Notes under the pieces: generated by a model
Seen by the model: only the letters and a program-made list of their open reading frames with translations
Told to the model about the DNA's origin: nothing
Database searches by the model: none
Program-made: the position numbers and the translations under genes
Source of the DNA: Bradyrhizobium sp. SZCCHNS1050
GTDB lineage: Bacteria > Pseudomonadota > Alphaproteobacteria > Rhizobiales > Xanthobacteraceae
Assembly (NCBI RefSeq): GCF_032484785.1
Contig: NZ_JAUETR010000001.1
Span: 3,103,501 to 3,167,500, forward strand
Direction: 5' to 3'
DNA length: 64,000 nucleotides
Part shown: in pieces, positions 26,975 to 36,775 of the stretch
Layout: each line of letters starts with the position of its first letter
How positions within the stretch are numbered: the first letter of the stretch is position 1

Positions 26975-28432
26975 TTACTTGAACCCTGCGAAGCGGCTGT
27001 CGAACGAGTTCGACTGCAGCACCGGGACGGCGCCGGAGACCAGCGCGGTCTGGGTCTGGGCCGGGGCCGAAGCGGTGGTGGCGGGCGCCTCGCTCGTGGC
27101 CGGCTTGAACGGCGGCCGCGCGGCAGCTTGCCGGGTCTCGGACGGCTTGGCGGCGACCGGCCTCGGTGCAGGCTTGGTCTCGGCGGGCTTCGCCTCTGCT
27201 GTCTTGCTCGGCGCAGGCTTGGCTGTCGCTGTGCTCTCCGCCGCCGCATTGCCGCCGATCCCGACCTTACGGGCGAGGCTCGACATGAAGCTCGGCTTCT
27301 CGGGCGCGCTGACGGCCGCCACGCGGGTCGAGGGAGCCTCCGCGGTGCTGGTCGGCATCGCGACCTCGTCGGCGCCGGGTGCGCGCGGCGGGTTGACGTG
27401 ACCGGGGATCGTGCCTGGCGCGGCCTGGAAGTTGGCGAGCGACAGGCCCGGCGCCTCGCCGGCGTCGGACAGGCCGGTGGAGGCTCCGGGCACGCGGCTG
27501 GCGAAGATCGGATTCATGCCGCCATCGATGCCGGTGTTGAGCTTGGCGACCGGCGTGCCCTTGGCGACGAGCTTGGCATATTCCGCCTCGTCCGCCTGCT
27601 GCTTGTCGCGCACGGCGGCGGTGATCTCGTCGGGCACGACATAGGCCGGGCACTTGGCGGAGGCGTCGAACACCGGATCATGCGTCGCGCCCGGCGGCTT
27701 CTGGGCGTCGAAGACGTATTTCTTCTCGCAGAAGTCGACCTTCGGCTCCTGCCGGGTGACCTCGAAATGATCGTAGCCTTCCTTGATCATGCGCCAGAAC
27801 GGCATGTTCGGATTGTTGCGGTGCCTGGCCATGTTCACCGGCGTCATCCGGAACGGATAGGCCTGGAACTGGAAGGCGCGCTGGCCGCCGAAGAAGGACT
27901 CGCGCCCGAGCGCATAGATCTCGGCGATCTGCTCGTCGGTCATCGCGAAGCAGCCGCGCGAGGAGCAGTCGCCATGCACCATCAACTGCGAGCCGGTGCG
28001 GCCGAGCGCCTTGTCAAACGCGTTCGGATAGCCGGTGTTGAAGGACAGATAGTAGGCCGATTGCGGGTTCATCTGGCTCGGATTGATCGAGTAGAAGCCC
28101 TCCGGCGCCTGGCGGTCGCCCTCGCGCACCTTCGGTCCGAGATCGCCGGACCAGCGGCAGATCGGATAGGTCTTGAGCAGCGCGAACTTGCCCGAGCGGT
28201 CCTGCTTCCAGACCTCGAGCTCGGCTTCCTGCTTGAACACGCGGACCAGGATCGGCGACTGCAGATCCATGTCCTTCTCGCCCATCGTCGCGACGAGCTT
28301 CGGCGGCACCGGCTGGTTGGCCTTGGCGTTGGTGGCGAGCGCGACCTGATCGCTGTTGCAACCCGTCAGCAGCGCGCCGGCGGCCAACACCGCCGAGGTC
28401 ATCAGAACCCGGACGAAAGCGCGGTTGATCAA
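26975..28432 (-). CDS. L,D-transpeptidase (YafK/YkuD type) lipoprotein
   Basis: A 485-residue protein. The N-terminus is a lipoprotein signal (MTSAVLAAGALLTGC, lipobox LTGC). The YkuD catalytic motif HGDCSSRGCFAM lies near residue 165, with the Cys in SRGC, so it should cross-link or tether peptidoglycan by 3-3 or related bonds. After about residue 310 the chain is Pro/Ala/Thr-rich and of low complexity, perhaps a spacer through the wall. The start is put at a TTG (28432) with GGGGAGC 7 nt upstream; the ATG at 28468 lacks a ribosome site, and an inner ATG at 28402 is also possible. Stands alone on the minus strand. Confidence 0.87.
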   Translation of the reverse strand: MINRAFVRVLMTSAVLAAGALLTGCNSDQVALATNAKANQPVPPKLVATMGEKDMDLQSPILVRVFKQEAELEVWKQDRSGKFALLKTYPICRWSGDLGPKVREGDRQAPEGFYSINPSQMNPQSAYYLSFNTGYPNAFDKALGRTGSQLMVHGDCSSRGCFAMTDEQIAEIYALGRESFFGGQRAFQFQAYPFRMTPVNMARHRNNPNMPFWRMIKEGYDHFEVTRQEPKVDFCEKKYVFDAQKPPGATHDPVFDASAKCPAYVVPDEITAAVRDKQQADEAEYAKLVAKGTPVAKLNTGIDGGMNPIFASRVPGASTGLSDAGEAPGLSLANFQAAPGTIPGHVNPPRAPGADEVAMPTSTAEAPSTRVAAVSAPEKPSFMSSLARKVGIGGNAAAESTATAKPAPSKTAEAKPAETKPAPRPVAAKPSETRQAAARPPFKPATSEAPATTASAPAQTQTALVSGAVPVLQSNSFDSRFAGFK

Positions 28433-28726
28433 AGCAAAGCTCCCCGCAAACCCGGCATGCCGCAACACCCCAGTCTCATCTCACGCGATCGGCCCGAAAG
28501 CTGGATAAATCACGGGTCGACCCTGCGTCATGCCGTCAAACCATTGATTAAAATTGTAGCCTTTGACCCCAAGCCTCGCAACCCGCGCTCCGGTGATGCC
28601 GAAAGGCCCCGGCCGCCTTGGTCAACAACTCCTAAACAGCAGACCCCGCCGGCGGGGCCGAAATGCGGCCAAACGGCTGGAAAGACTCACAAAACCGCGA
28701 GCGCCGAGGTCCCGGCGCAAGCCCGC

Positions 28727-29689
28727 TCAGCCGAGCTTGCGGCCGATCTCGATGAACTTCTGCCGGCGCTGCTTGCGGATGGCGTCGGCGTCGAGCCCCT
28801 TCAGCTCGTCGAGCGCCTGGGCGATCGCCTCGCCGGTGGCGGCGATCATCGCCGCCGGGTCGCGGTGGGCGCCGCCGACCGGCTCCTTGAGGATGGTGTC
28901 GACCACGCCGAAACGCAGCATGTCCTGGGCGGTGATCTTCATGCTGTTGGCGGCTTCCTGCGCCTTGGTGCCGTCGCGCCACAGGATCGAGGAGGCGGCC
29001 TCCGGCGAGATCACGCTGTAGATCGCGTGCTCCAGCATCAGCACCCGGTTTGCGGTGGTCAGCGCGATGGCGCCGCCCGACATGCCCTCGCCGGTGATGA
29101 TCGCCACGTTCGGGACGCCGAGCGCCAGGCAGGCGTCGGTGGAGCGGGCGATGGCCTCGGCCTGGCCGCGCTCCTCGGCACCGATGCCGGGATAGGCGCC
29201 GGCGGAATCGACCAGCGACAGCACCGGGATGCCGAACCGCTCGGCCATTTCCATCAGGCGGACCGCCTTGCGGTAGCCCTCGGGGCGGGCCATGCCGAAA
29301 TTGTGCTTGAGGCGGGATTCGGTGGTGGCGCCCTTTTCCTGGCCCATCACGCAGATCGGCTCGCCGCGGAAGCGGCCGAAGCCGCCCAGCAAGGCGGCGT
29401 CCTCGCCGAACTTGCGGTCGCCGGCGAGCGGCGTGAACTCGGTGATCAGGCCACCCACGAAATCGGTGAAGTGTGGCCGCTGCGGATGGCGGGCCACCAT
29501 GGTCTTCTGCCACGGCGTGAGCGTGGCGTAGAGCTCGGCCAACGCTTGGCCGGCCTTCTCCTCGATCCGGCTGACCTCCTCGCCGATATCGGTGCCGGAG
29601 GCGGCCATCGCCCGGAGTTCATCGACCTTGGAATCAAGCTCGGCAACGGGCTTTTCGAAATCGAGGTAGCTGCGCATGGGATCCGGCAT
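28727..29689 (-). CDS. accA: Acetyl-CoA carboxylase carboxyltransferase subunit alpha
   Basis: A 320-residue AccA of normal length, which with AccD transfers CO2 from biotin to acetyl-CoA in fatty acid synthesis. Hallmarks are FEKPVAELDSKVDEL at the N-terminus, ALLGGFGRFRGEPICVMG, NFGMARPEGYRKAVRLM and ITGEGMSGGAIAL, with PEAASSILWRDGTKA later. The ATG at 29689 begins the family sequence. It is followed upstream by xerD on the same strand at 220 bp distance. Confidence 0.97.
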   Translation of the reverse strand: MPDPMRSYLDFEKPVAELDSKVDELRAMAASGTDIGEEVSRIEEKAGQALAELYATLTPWQKTMVARHPQRPHFTDFVGGLITEFTPLAGDRKFGEDAALLGGFGRFRGEPICVMGQEKGATTESRLKHNFGMARPEGYRKAVRLMEMAERFGIPVLSLVDSAGAYPGIGAEERGQAEAIARSTDACLALGVPNVAIITGEGMSGGAIALTTANRVLMLEHAIYSVISPEAASSILWRDGTKAQEAANSMKITAQDMLRFGVVDTILKEPVGGAHRDPAAMIAATGEAIAQALDELKGLDADAIRKQRRQKFIEIGRKLG

Positions 29690-29908
29690 GGAAGAGCTGA
29701 AGGAAGAGCGCTGGGAGACGAAATCGGTTCGGCCTTCGGACCTGAAGATGAAGGACTTCAGGAGCTTAGGGTACGATCGGTGCCCAGCCTCCAGGCATCG
29801 CGCCGGGATCGCGGGCAGGATGGCGCTCTTTCGGGGCAGACGGGCGCGAAGTCAAGCCGGCCGGGCGTCACGCCGGCGGATTTGGTTTCGGGAAGGTGTG
29901 AAGCGAGG

Positions 29909-30865
<957 letters not shown>

Positions 30866-31036
30866 GTCGTGAAATCCGCTGCGTCCGAGGCGATCGAATC
30901 ACTACGAGGTATTCGTGCCGGCACGGCGAGCGGTGACTGCAAATCTGGCCGATATCGCGGCGCCCGGCCGCCTCAGACAACCGCAAAATTCTTAATCAAT
31001 GCCCTGTGGCTTTTCGGTTCGTCGCCGCGGCGCCGC

Positions 31037-31183
31037 TCATCTCTTCTGGAACCTGTCGGGCGGGATCGTCACCGTCATCTCGCGCGGCTTCGGATTGACG
31101 AAATTCGCCAGCGCGTAGATCGCGCCATAGACCACGCCGACGATGACGGCGATGACGGTCAGGAAGCGGAACAGGCTGGGCAT
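31037..31183 (-). CDS. Small single-helix membrane protein
   Basis: A 48-residue protein with one transmembrane helix (FLTVIAVIVGVVYGAIYALA) and a conserved-looking tail (PKPREMTVTIPPDRF). I recall similar short proteins beside aroK in other rhizobia, sometimes mislabelled histidine kinase. The ATG at 31183 is preferred; one at 31228 would add 15 residues. It is divergent from aroK. Role unknown. Confidence 0.7.
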   Translation of the reverse strand: MPSLFRFLTVIAVIVGVVYGAIYALANFVNPKPREMTVTIPPDRFQKR

Positions 31184-31339
31184 GTCGGTCGCGCAGGCCA
31201 CCAGAAAGGGAACGGTTTCATCCAACATGTTCGCATCGGCCTTGCAAGCCCGTCGGGCAGACCGGGCAGCTCGCCTTGGCTCGGGGGGACGGAACAGGAT
31301 GCCTTTGAAAGCAGCAGGGGCTGGGTTAGAAGCCTGGAG

Positions 31340-32005
31340 ATGACCGACACGACGCAACCCGCACCCAGCCCAGCCGCTCCGGAGGCCGCGATTCTCGCAG
31401 GCCTCGGCAAGCGACTGATCGTGCTGGTCGGTATGATGGGTGTCGGCAAGTCGACCGTGGGCCGGCGGCTAGCGGCGCGGTTGCGGCTGCCCTTCGTCGA
31501 TGCGGACACCGAGATCGAGACCGCGGCCGGCATGACCATACCGGAAATCTTCGAGTCGCGCGGCGAGGACTATTTCCGCAACGGCGAGGCCAGGGTGATC
31601 GCCCGCCTGCTCGAAAATGGTCCGGCGGTGCTGGCAACCGGTGGCGGCGCCTTCATGCGCGAGGAGACGCGGCGGCGCATCCAGGAGAAGGCGGTCTCGG
31701 TGTGGCTCAAGGCCGATGCCGACGTGATCATGCGCCGCGTCCGGCGGCGGGCCGACCGGCCGCTGCTGCAGACCGCCGATCCGGAAGGCACGGTCGCTCG
31801 CCTGCTCGTCGAGCGCGAGCCGGTCTACCAGCTTGCCGATCTCACGATCTGCTCGCGCGATGTGCCGCATGATCGCGTTGTCGAGGACTGCATGGAGGCG
31901 CTGCAGGCGTTCTTCTCGCCACCGGAGACCGAGGCGGGGCCGGCCGGACCACAACCCGATCCAGTTCAACCCGATCCTCCGCAGGCGATGGGCGCGCTCC
32001 GATGA
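31340..32005 (+). CDS. aroK: Shikimate kinase
   Basis: A 221-residue shikimate kinase, step five of the shikimate pathway. Walker A is LVGMMGVGKSTVGRRLA near residue 30, then FVDADTEIE (shikimate-binding Asp) and ATGGGAFMREE. There is a short N-terminal Pro/Ala extension and a non-conserved tail after about 190 (PDPVQPDPPQ). The ATG at 31340 follows GGAG. Its stop overlaps the aroB start by 4 bp (ATGA), so the two are coupled. Confidence 0.96.
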   Translation: MTDTTQPAPSPAAPEAAILAGLGKRLIVLVGMMGVGKSTVGRRLAARLRLPFVDADTEIETAAGMTIPEIFESRGEDYFRNGEARVIARLLENGPAVLATGGGAFMREETRRRIQEKAVSVWLKADADVIMRRVRRRADRPLLQTADPEGTVARLLVEREPVYQLADLTICSRDVPHDRVVEDCMEALQAFFSPPETEAGPAGPQPDPVQPDPPQAMGALR

Positions 32006-33150
32006 CAGCACCACTGAAGCATTCCGATCCGATCATCGTCGACGTCGCGCTCGGCGAGCGCGCCTATGACATCGTCATCGGCCGCGGCGTGGTGGCTTCA
32101 CTCGGCCAGCGGATCGCGGCGCTGCGGCCCGGCGTGCGCACCGCCATCGTCACCGACCGTACCGTGGCCGCGCATTGGCTGAAGCCGGCCGAGGCGATCC
32201 TGGCGGAGGCGGGCATCCCGGCGTCCACGATCGTGGTCGATGAGGGCGAGGGCTCCAAGACCTATGCAGGCCTGGAGAAGGTCAGCGAGGCGCTGATCGC
32301 TGCCAGGATCGAGCGCAACGATCTCGTCATCGCGCTCGGCGGCGGGGTGGTCGGGGATCTCGCCGGCTTCGCGGCCGCCATCCTGCGCCGCGGCGTCGAT
32401 TTCGTGCAGGTGCCGACCTCGCTGCTGGCGCAGGTCGATTCCTCCGTCGGCGGCAAGACCGGCATCAATTCGCCCCAGGGCAAGAACCTGCTCGGCGCCT
32501 TCCACCAACCGGTGCTGGTGATCGCCGACACGGCCGTGCTCGACACCCTGTCGCCGCGCCAGTTCCGCGCCGGCTATGCCGAGGTCGCCAAATACGGCCT
32601 GCTCGGCGATGCCAGCTTCTTCGCCTGGCTCGAGGCCAACCATGCCGACATCGTCAAGGGCGGTGCGGCGCGTGAGCACGCGGTCGCGACCTCCTGTCGC
32701 GCCAAGGCGGCGATCGTCGCCCGCGACGAGCGCGAGACCGGCGACCGGGCGCTGCTCAATCTCGGCCACACCTTCGGCCATGCGCTGGAGGCCGTGACCG
32801 GCTTCTCCGACCGGCTATTCCACGGCGAGGGCGTCGCGGTCGGCATGGTGCTGGCGGCGCAGTTCTCGGCCGAACTCGGCATGCTGCCGCCCGACGACGT
32901 CGTCAGGATCGAGCGTCACCTTGCCGCGGTCGGTCTGCCGACCCATCTGCAGGACATCGCCGGCTTCGCCCAGGAGGGGATCGGCGACGCCGATCGGCTC
33001 TTGGCCTTGATGGCGCAGGACAAGAAGGTCAAGCGCGGCAAGCTCACCTTCATCCTGATGGAAGCCATCGGCCGCGCCGTCATCGCGAAGGACGTCGATC
33101 CGGCGCGCGTCCGCGACTTTCTCCAGGCCAAATTGCGCAGCAGAGGCTGA
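32002..33150 (+). CDS. aroB: 3-dehydroquinate synthase
   Basis: A 382-residue AroB, which turns DAHP into 3-dehydroquinate using NAD and zinc. Hallmarks are LGGGVVGDLAGFAAAI, VPTSLLAQVDSSVGGKTG and LLNLGHTFGHALEA with the metal His. Translation is coupled to aroK by a 4-bp overlap. The next gene on the strand (CNNM-type) follows 73 bp later and may be in the same unit. Confidence 0.97.
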   Translation: MTAPLKHSDPIIVDVALGERAYDIVIGRGVVASLGQRIAALRPGVRTAIVTDRTVAAHWLKPAEAILAEAGIPASTIVVDEGEGSKTYAGLEKVSEALIAARIERNDLVIALGGGVVGDLAGFAAAILRRGVDFVQVPTSLLAQVDSSVGGKTGINSPQGKNLLGAFHQPVLVIADTAVLDTLSPRQFRAGYAEVAKYGLLGDASFFAWLEANHADIVKGGAAREHAVATSCRAKAAIVARDERETGDRALLNLGHTFGHALEAVTGFSDRLFHGEGVAVGMVLAAQFSAELGMLPPDDVVRIERHLAAVGLPTHLQDIAGFAQEGIGDADRLLALMAQDKKVKRGKLTFILMEAIGRAVIAKDVDPARVRDFLQAKLRSRG

Positions 33151-33223
33151 TCCCGGGCTTTACGCCGTATTGAGCAGTGCCAACGGATCATCGGCGGCCT
33201 CCCTACAGAGCGACATCGGCGTC

Positions 33224-34528
33224 ATGGACTGGTTCACACTCTCCGTCGTCATCCTCCTCCTCGCCGCCTCGGCCTTCTTTGCGCTGAGCGAGACCGCGCT
33301 GACCGGTGCCTCCCGCGCCTCGATGCTGCGGCTGTCGAAGCAGGGCAATCGCGATGCCGATGTGGTGTCGAGCCTGTTCGACATGCGCGAACGGCTGATC
33401 GGGGCCCTGCTGCTCGGCAACAACATCGCCAATATCGGCGCCTCCGCGCTGGCGACCGGTATTTTTACCGCCTGGTTCGGTGAGGTCGGCGTGCTCTACG
33501 CGACCGGCGTGATGACCGCGCTGGTCGTGATCTTTGCCGAGGTGCTGCCGAAGACGATCGCGATCAATGCGCCGGATCGCGTCTCGCTCGCGGTCGCCAG
33601 GCCGATGCGCGCGACCGTGTTCGTGCTCGGTCCGGTGCTCGCAGTGATCGAAGCGATCGTGCGCGGGCTGATGCGGCTGATCGGCTTCAAGGTCGGGGCC
33701 AATCAGCCGATCCTGTCGCCGACCGAACGCCTGCGCGGTGCCGTCGATCTGTTGCATCATGAAGGCAAGGTCGAGAAGCAGGACCGCGACATGCTCGGCG
33801 GCCTGCTCGATCTGCGCGAATTGCAGGTGTCCGACGTGATGGTCCACCGCACCGAAATGGTGATGGTGAATGCGGACCTGCCGCAGGAGGAACTGGTGCG
33901 CGAGGTGCTCGCCACCGAGTACACACGCATCCCGCTGTGGCGCGGCACGCCGGAGAACATCATCGGCGTGCTGCATGCGAAGGACCTGCTGCGTGCGATC
34001 CGCGCCGCCGAGGGCGATGTGTCGCACATCGACGTTGCTTCACTCGCCCTCCCGCCGTGGTTCGTACCGGAGATGCGCTCCGTGTCGGAACAGCTGAAGG
34101 CGTTCCGCCGGCGCAAGACGCATTTCGCGCTCGTGGTCGACGAGTATGGCGAGGTCGAAGGCATCGTCACGCTGGAGGATATTCTGGAGGAGATCGTCGG
34201 CGACATCTCCGACGAGCAAGATGTGCAGGTCGCGGGGGTGCGCCTGCAGCCGGACGGGTCCGTCGTCGTCGATGGCTCAGTGCCGATCCGCGATCTCAAT
34301 CGCGCGATGGACTGGACGCTGCCCGATGAGGAAGCAACGACAGTTGCCGGTCTCGTCATTCACGAGGCGCGTTCGATCCCCGAGCGCGGCCAGAGCTTCA
34401 CGTTCCACGGCTTCCGCTTTCGCGTGCTGCGCCGGGAGCGCAATCGCATCACCGCGCTGCGCATCGTACCGGTGCCGCGCGGCGAAACCGAGGAGGCGCG
34501 GCCGCGCCGTGCGGGCACGGCGTTCTAA
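33224..34528 (+). CDS. CNNM/CorC-type (HlyC/CorC family) membrane protein
   Basis: A 434-residue protein: DUF21 domain with several membrane helices (residues about 1-170; LSETALTGASRASMLRL is typical), two CBS domains (about 190-315; SDVMVHRTEMV, VVDEYGEVEGIVTLED) and a CorC_HlyC C-terminal domain (about 330-415). Such proteins are thought to export Mg2+ or Co2+. The ATG at 33224 opens with DWFTLSVVILLLAASAFFALSE; upstream codons in the same frame are not convincing. It follows aroB in the same direction. Confidence 0.93.
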   Translation: MDWFTLSVVILLLAASAFFALSETALTGASRASMLRLSKQGNRDADVVSSLFDMRERLIGALLLGNNIANIGASALATGIFTAWFGEVGVLYATGVMTALVVIFAEVLPKTIAINAPDRVSLAVARPMRATVFVLGPVLAVIEAIVRGLMRLIGFKVGANQPILSPTERLRGAVDLLHHEGKVEKQDRDMLGGLLDLRELQVSDVMVHRTEMVMVNADLPQEELVREVLATEYTRIPLWRGTPENIIGVLHAKDLLRAIRAAEGDVSHIDVASLALPPWFVPEMRSVSEQLKAFRRRKTHFALVVDEYGEVEGIVTLEDILEEIVGDISDEQDVQVAGVRLQPDGSVVVDGSVPIRDLNRAMDWTLPDEEATTVAGLVIHEARSIPERGQSFTFHGFRFRVLRRERNRITALRIVPVPRGETEEARPRRAGTAF

Positions 34529-34535
34529 TTGGGGA

Positions 34536-34805
34536 TCAAGCCTCGCCCGGCGCCTTCGCATGCAGCGCGAGCGCGTGCACCGAGCCGGCAAGTTCCGCTG
34601 CCAATGCGGCGTTGATCAGGCGGTGGCGATCGACACGGCTCTTGCCGGCGAAGGCCTGCGACACAATATACACGCGGAAATGGGTCTCACCGCTCGGCTG
34701 ATGGCCCACATGGCCTTCATGCAGATGTGATTCGTCTTGAACATCGAGGCTTTCGGGCGAGAAAGCTTCGCGCAACTTTTTGATGATAGCATCTCGGGTC
34801 CGCAT
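34536..34805 (-). CDS. bolA: BolA-family protein
   Basis: An 89-residue BolA protein, which with monothiol glutaredoxin handles iron-sulfur clusters or acts in stress. The hallmarks are LDVQDESHLHEGHVG, with the cluster-binding His residues, and HFRVYIVSQAF. It converges on the CNNM gene across 7 bp and is divergent from the DnaJ-like gene, an arrangement kept in many rhizobia. Confidence 0.93.
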   Translation of the reverse strand: MRTRDAIIKKLREAFSPESLDVQDESHLHEGHVGHQPSGETHFRVYIVSQAFAGKSRVDRHRLINAALAAELAGSVHALALHAKAPGEA

Positions 34806-34915
34806 GGTCTCTGGAAATACGCATCAAATTATTTTTCGTCAATCGGCGGTCCCCGCCTGAGGTATTCGCAATGTCAAGACTTGAAGCTTTTCGCGTTGCG
34901 TAGTCAAAGTCCGCC

Positions 34916-35560
34916 ATGCCGATCGATTCAAACAAATTCTTCGACTCCATCCGCATCAAGCCCAAGAAGCAGGCTGCGCGGCAGCCGGTGGTGCGCGAGG
35001 AGGCCCAGCCCTGTCAGTGGCCGGACTGCAAGAACAAGGGCTCGCATCGCGCGCCCAAGGGACGCGAGAACGCGCGCGAGTATTGGCACTTCTGTCTCGA
35101 TCACGTGCGCGAGTACAACCAGTCCTACAATTTCTTCTCGGGGATGAACGCCGAAGCGGTCGCGCGCTACCAGAAGGATGCGCTGACCGGACACCGCCCG
35201 ACCTGGAAGATGGGTGCCAACACGTCGGCCAAGCGCGGCACCGGCAGCGCCGAGGGCGATCTCGGCGATGCCGCCGATCCGTTCAGCGTATTCGCCGAGA
35301 TCAACGGCCGCGGCAGTTGGCGTCCGGATCCCCGCTCGGCTCCCAAGGCCGAGACGCGCAAGGTCTTCAACGCCGAGCGCAAGGCGCTGCAGGTGATGGG
35401 CCTCGGTCCCGACGCGACGCTCGAGGATGTCAAGGTCAAGTACAAGGCGCTGGTGAAGCAGCACCATCCCGATGCCAATGGCGGCGATCGCTCCACCGAG
35501 GATCGCCTGATCGAGATCATCAAGGCCTACAACTACCTGAAGACGGTGGTGAAGGGCTGA
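34916..35560 (+). CDS. J-domain protein (C-terminal DnaJ domain)
   Basis: A 214-residue protein with the J domain at the C-terminus (about 155-210): LQVMGLGPDATLEDVKVKY, then VKQHHPDANGGDRST with the essential HPD, and IIKAYNYLK. The N-terminal part has PCQWPDCKNKGSHRAP with two Cys (a possible metal site) and HFCLDHVREYN. It likely stimulates DnaK for some special client. The bolA-dnaJ-cobS order is kept in related genomes; here two citrate-synthase genes and dedA lie between. Confidence 0.93.
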   Translation: MPIDSNKFFDSIRIKPKKQAARQPVVREEAQPCQWPDCKNKGSHRAPKGRENAREYWHFCLDHVREYNQSYNFFSGMNAEAVARYQKDALTGHRPTWKMGANTSAKRGTGSAEGDLGDAADPFSVFAEINGRGSWRPDPRSAPKAETRKVFNAERKALQVMGLGPDATLEDVKVKYKALVKQHHPDANGGDRSTEDRLIEIIKAYNYLKTVVKG

Positions 35561-35603
35561 CGCGCGGCAGCGCGCGAGGCTGCCGCACGGCGCGTTGAAG
35601 GTA

Positions 35604-36692
35604 TCAGGGCTTCGGCCCGATATAGGCCGAGCTCGGCCGGATCAACCGCCCGGTGCGCTGTTGCTCGCGGGCATGCGCCGTCCAGCCGGCGGCACGCGCC
35701 ACCGCGAAGATCGGCGTGAACGCCTGGCGCGGAATCTTCAGCGCATCGAGCAGGATGGCGGTGAAGAACTCGACATTGGTGTCGAGCACGCGCTCCGGAT
35801 TCTTCTGCCGCAGCGCTTGGCGGATGTAGGCCTCCACCTCGCTCGCAAACGGAAGGTCGGTCCCGCTGCCCGCCAGCCGCTCGATCGCGCTCTTGAGCAC
35901 GTCGGCGCGCGGATCGCGCACGCGATAGATCCGATGCCCGAACCCCATCAGCCGCTCGCCACGGCCGAGCGCCGCGTCGACCCACGGCCTGATGTTGTCG
36001 CGCGTGCCGATCGCGTTGAGCATTTCCAGCACCGGCTCGGGCGCGCCGCCATGCAGCGGGCCGGTGAGCGCGCAATAGCCGGCGGTGACTGACGCGAACA
36101 GGTCGGCCTGGGTCGAGGCGACGACGCGCGCGGCGAAGGTCGAGGCGTTCATGCCGTGATCGCTGACGGTGACGAGATACGTGTCCAGCGCCGCCACCTC
36201 GCCGCTCTCGGGCGTGTCGCCGCGGACCATCCGCAACGTGTCTGCGGCGTGACCGGCGTCTGGATCGGGCGCGATCGGCCTCGCTCCCTGCGCGCGCTGG
36301 ACCAGGGCGCCGGCAATCACCGGGCAGGCGCCGACGATCGTGGCTTCGTCGTCGAGCCCGGGTTCGGACCGCAGTGCCGCGACGGCGGCGCGGAAGCCGT
36401 CGATGATCGACAGGCCGGAGGTCGCGGCGAGCAGCTCGGGCAGCCGGGCAAAGGCACGCTCGCGGGCACGGCCAAGGCTGGCGCGGACCTCGGCCTCGCC
36501 GACGGTGCGCTTCGTCGCCGCGCTCCATAGCCGGGCGGTCACGCCCTCGAAGCCGCTGGCGGCGGCGAGATCGGCCACGTGCGCTCCCGCGATGATGAGC
36601 TCCCCCTGCTGGCCGTCGACGTGGCTGAGCACGGTCTCGGCGGCGGCGATGCCGTCGAGGCCGATCGGGGTCTTGCCGAGCTGGATGGTCAT
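35604..36692 (-). CDS. Citrate-synthase family protein (without HTH)
   Basis: A 362-residue type II-like citrate synthase relative, shorter than housekeeping GltA (about 430). The catalytic triad is present: His in SDHGMNAST, His in GPLHGGAPEP, Asp in LDTNVEFFTAI; GFGHRIYRVRDPRAD and the C-terminal WTAHAREQQ are typical of the citrate/2-methylcitrate synthase group. The substrate could be oxaloacetate or another 2-oxoacid with acetyl- or propionyl-CoA. AAGGAGA precedes the ATG at 36692. It is divergent from the HTH-fused paralogue across 83 bp, which holds a shared operator candidate. Confidence 0.9.
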   Translation of the reverse strand: MTIQLGKTPIGLDGIAAAETVLSHVDGQQGELIIAGAHVADLAAASGFEGVTARLWSAATKRTVGEAEVRASLGRARERAFARLPELLAATSGLSIIDGFRAAVAALRSEPGLDDEATIVGACPVIAGALVQRAQGARPIAPDPDAGHAADTLRMVRGDTPESGEVAALDTYLVTVSDHGMNASTFAARVVASTQADLFASVTAGYCALTGPLHGGAPEPVLEMLNAIGTRDNIRPWVDAALGRGERLMGFGHRIYRVRDPRADVLKSAIERLAGSGTDLPFASEVEAYIRQALRQKNPERVLDTNVEFFTAILLDALKIPRQAFTPIFAVARAAGWTAHAREQQRTGRLIRPSSAYIGPKP

Positions 36693-36747
36693 GGCGAGGG
36701 TCTCCTTCGAGAATGATCACGCTGACAAGATCCGCCCAGTCGACAAC

Positions 36748-36774
36748 TTGATCAATCTTGATTAAGCTGATCAA
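36748..36774. promoter_or_regulatory. Three phased octamers between the citrate-synthase genes
   Basis: TTGATCAA (36748-36755), TTGATTAA (36758-36765) and CTGATCAA (36767-36774) follow one another at 10- and 9-bp steps. They end 1 bp before the ATG at 36776 and lie on one face of the helix. They fit an operator for the HTH of the plus-strand gene controlling both divergent genes. Confidence 0.55.
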
Positions 36775-36775
36775 T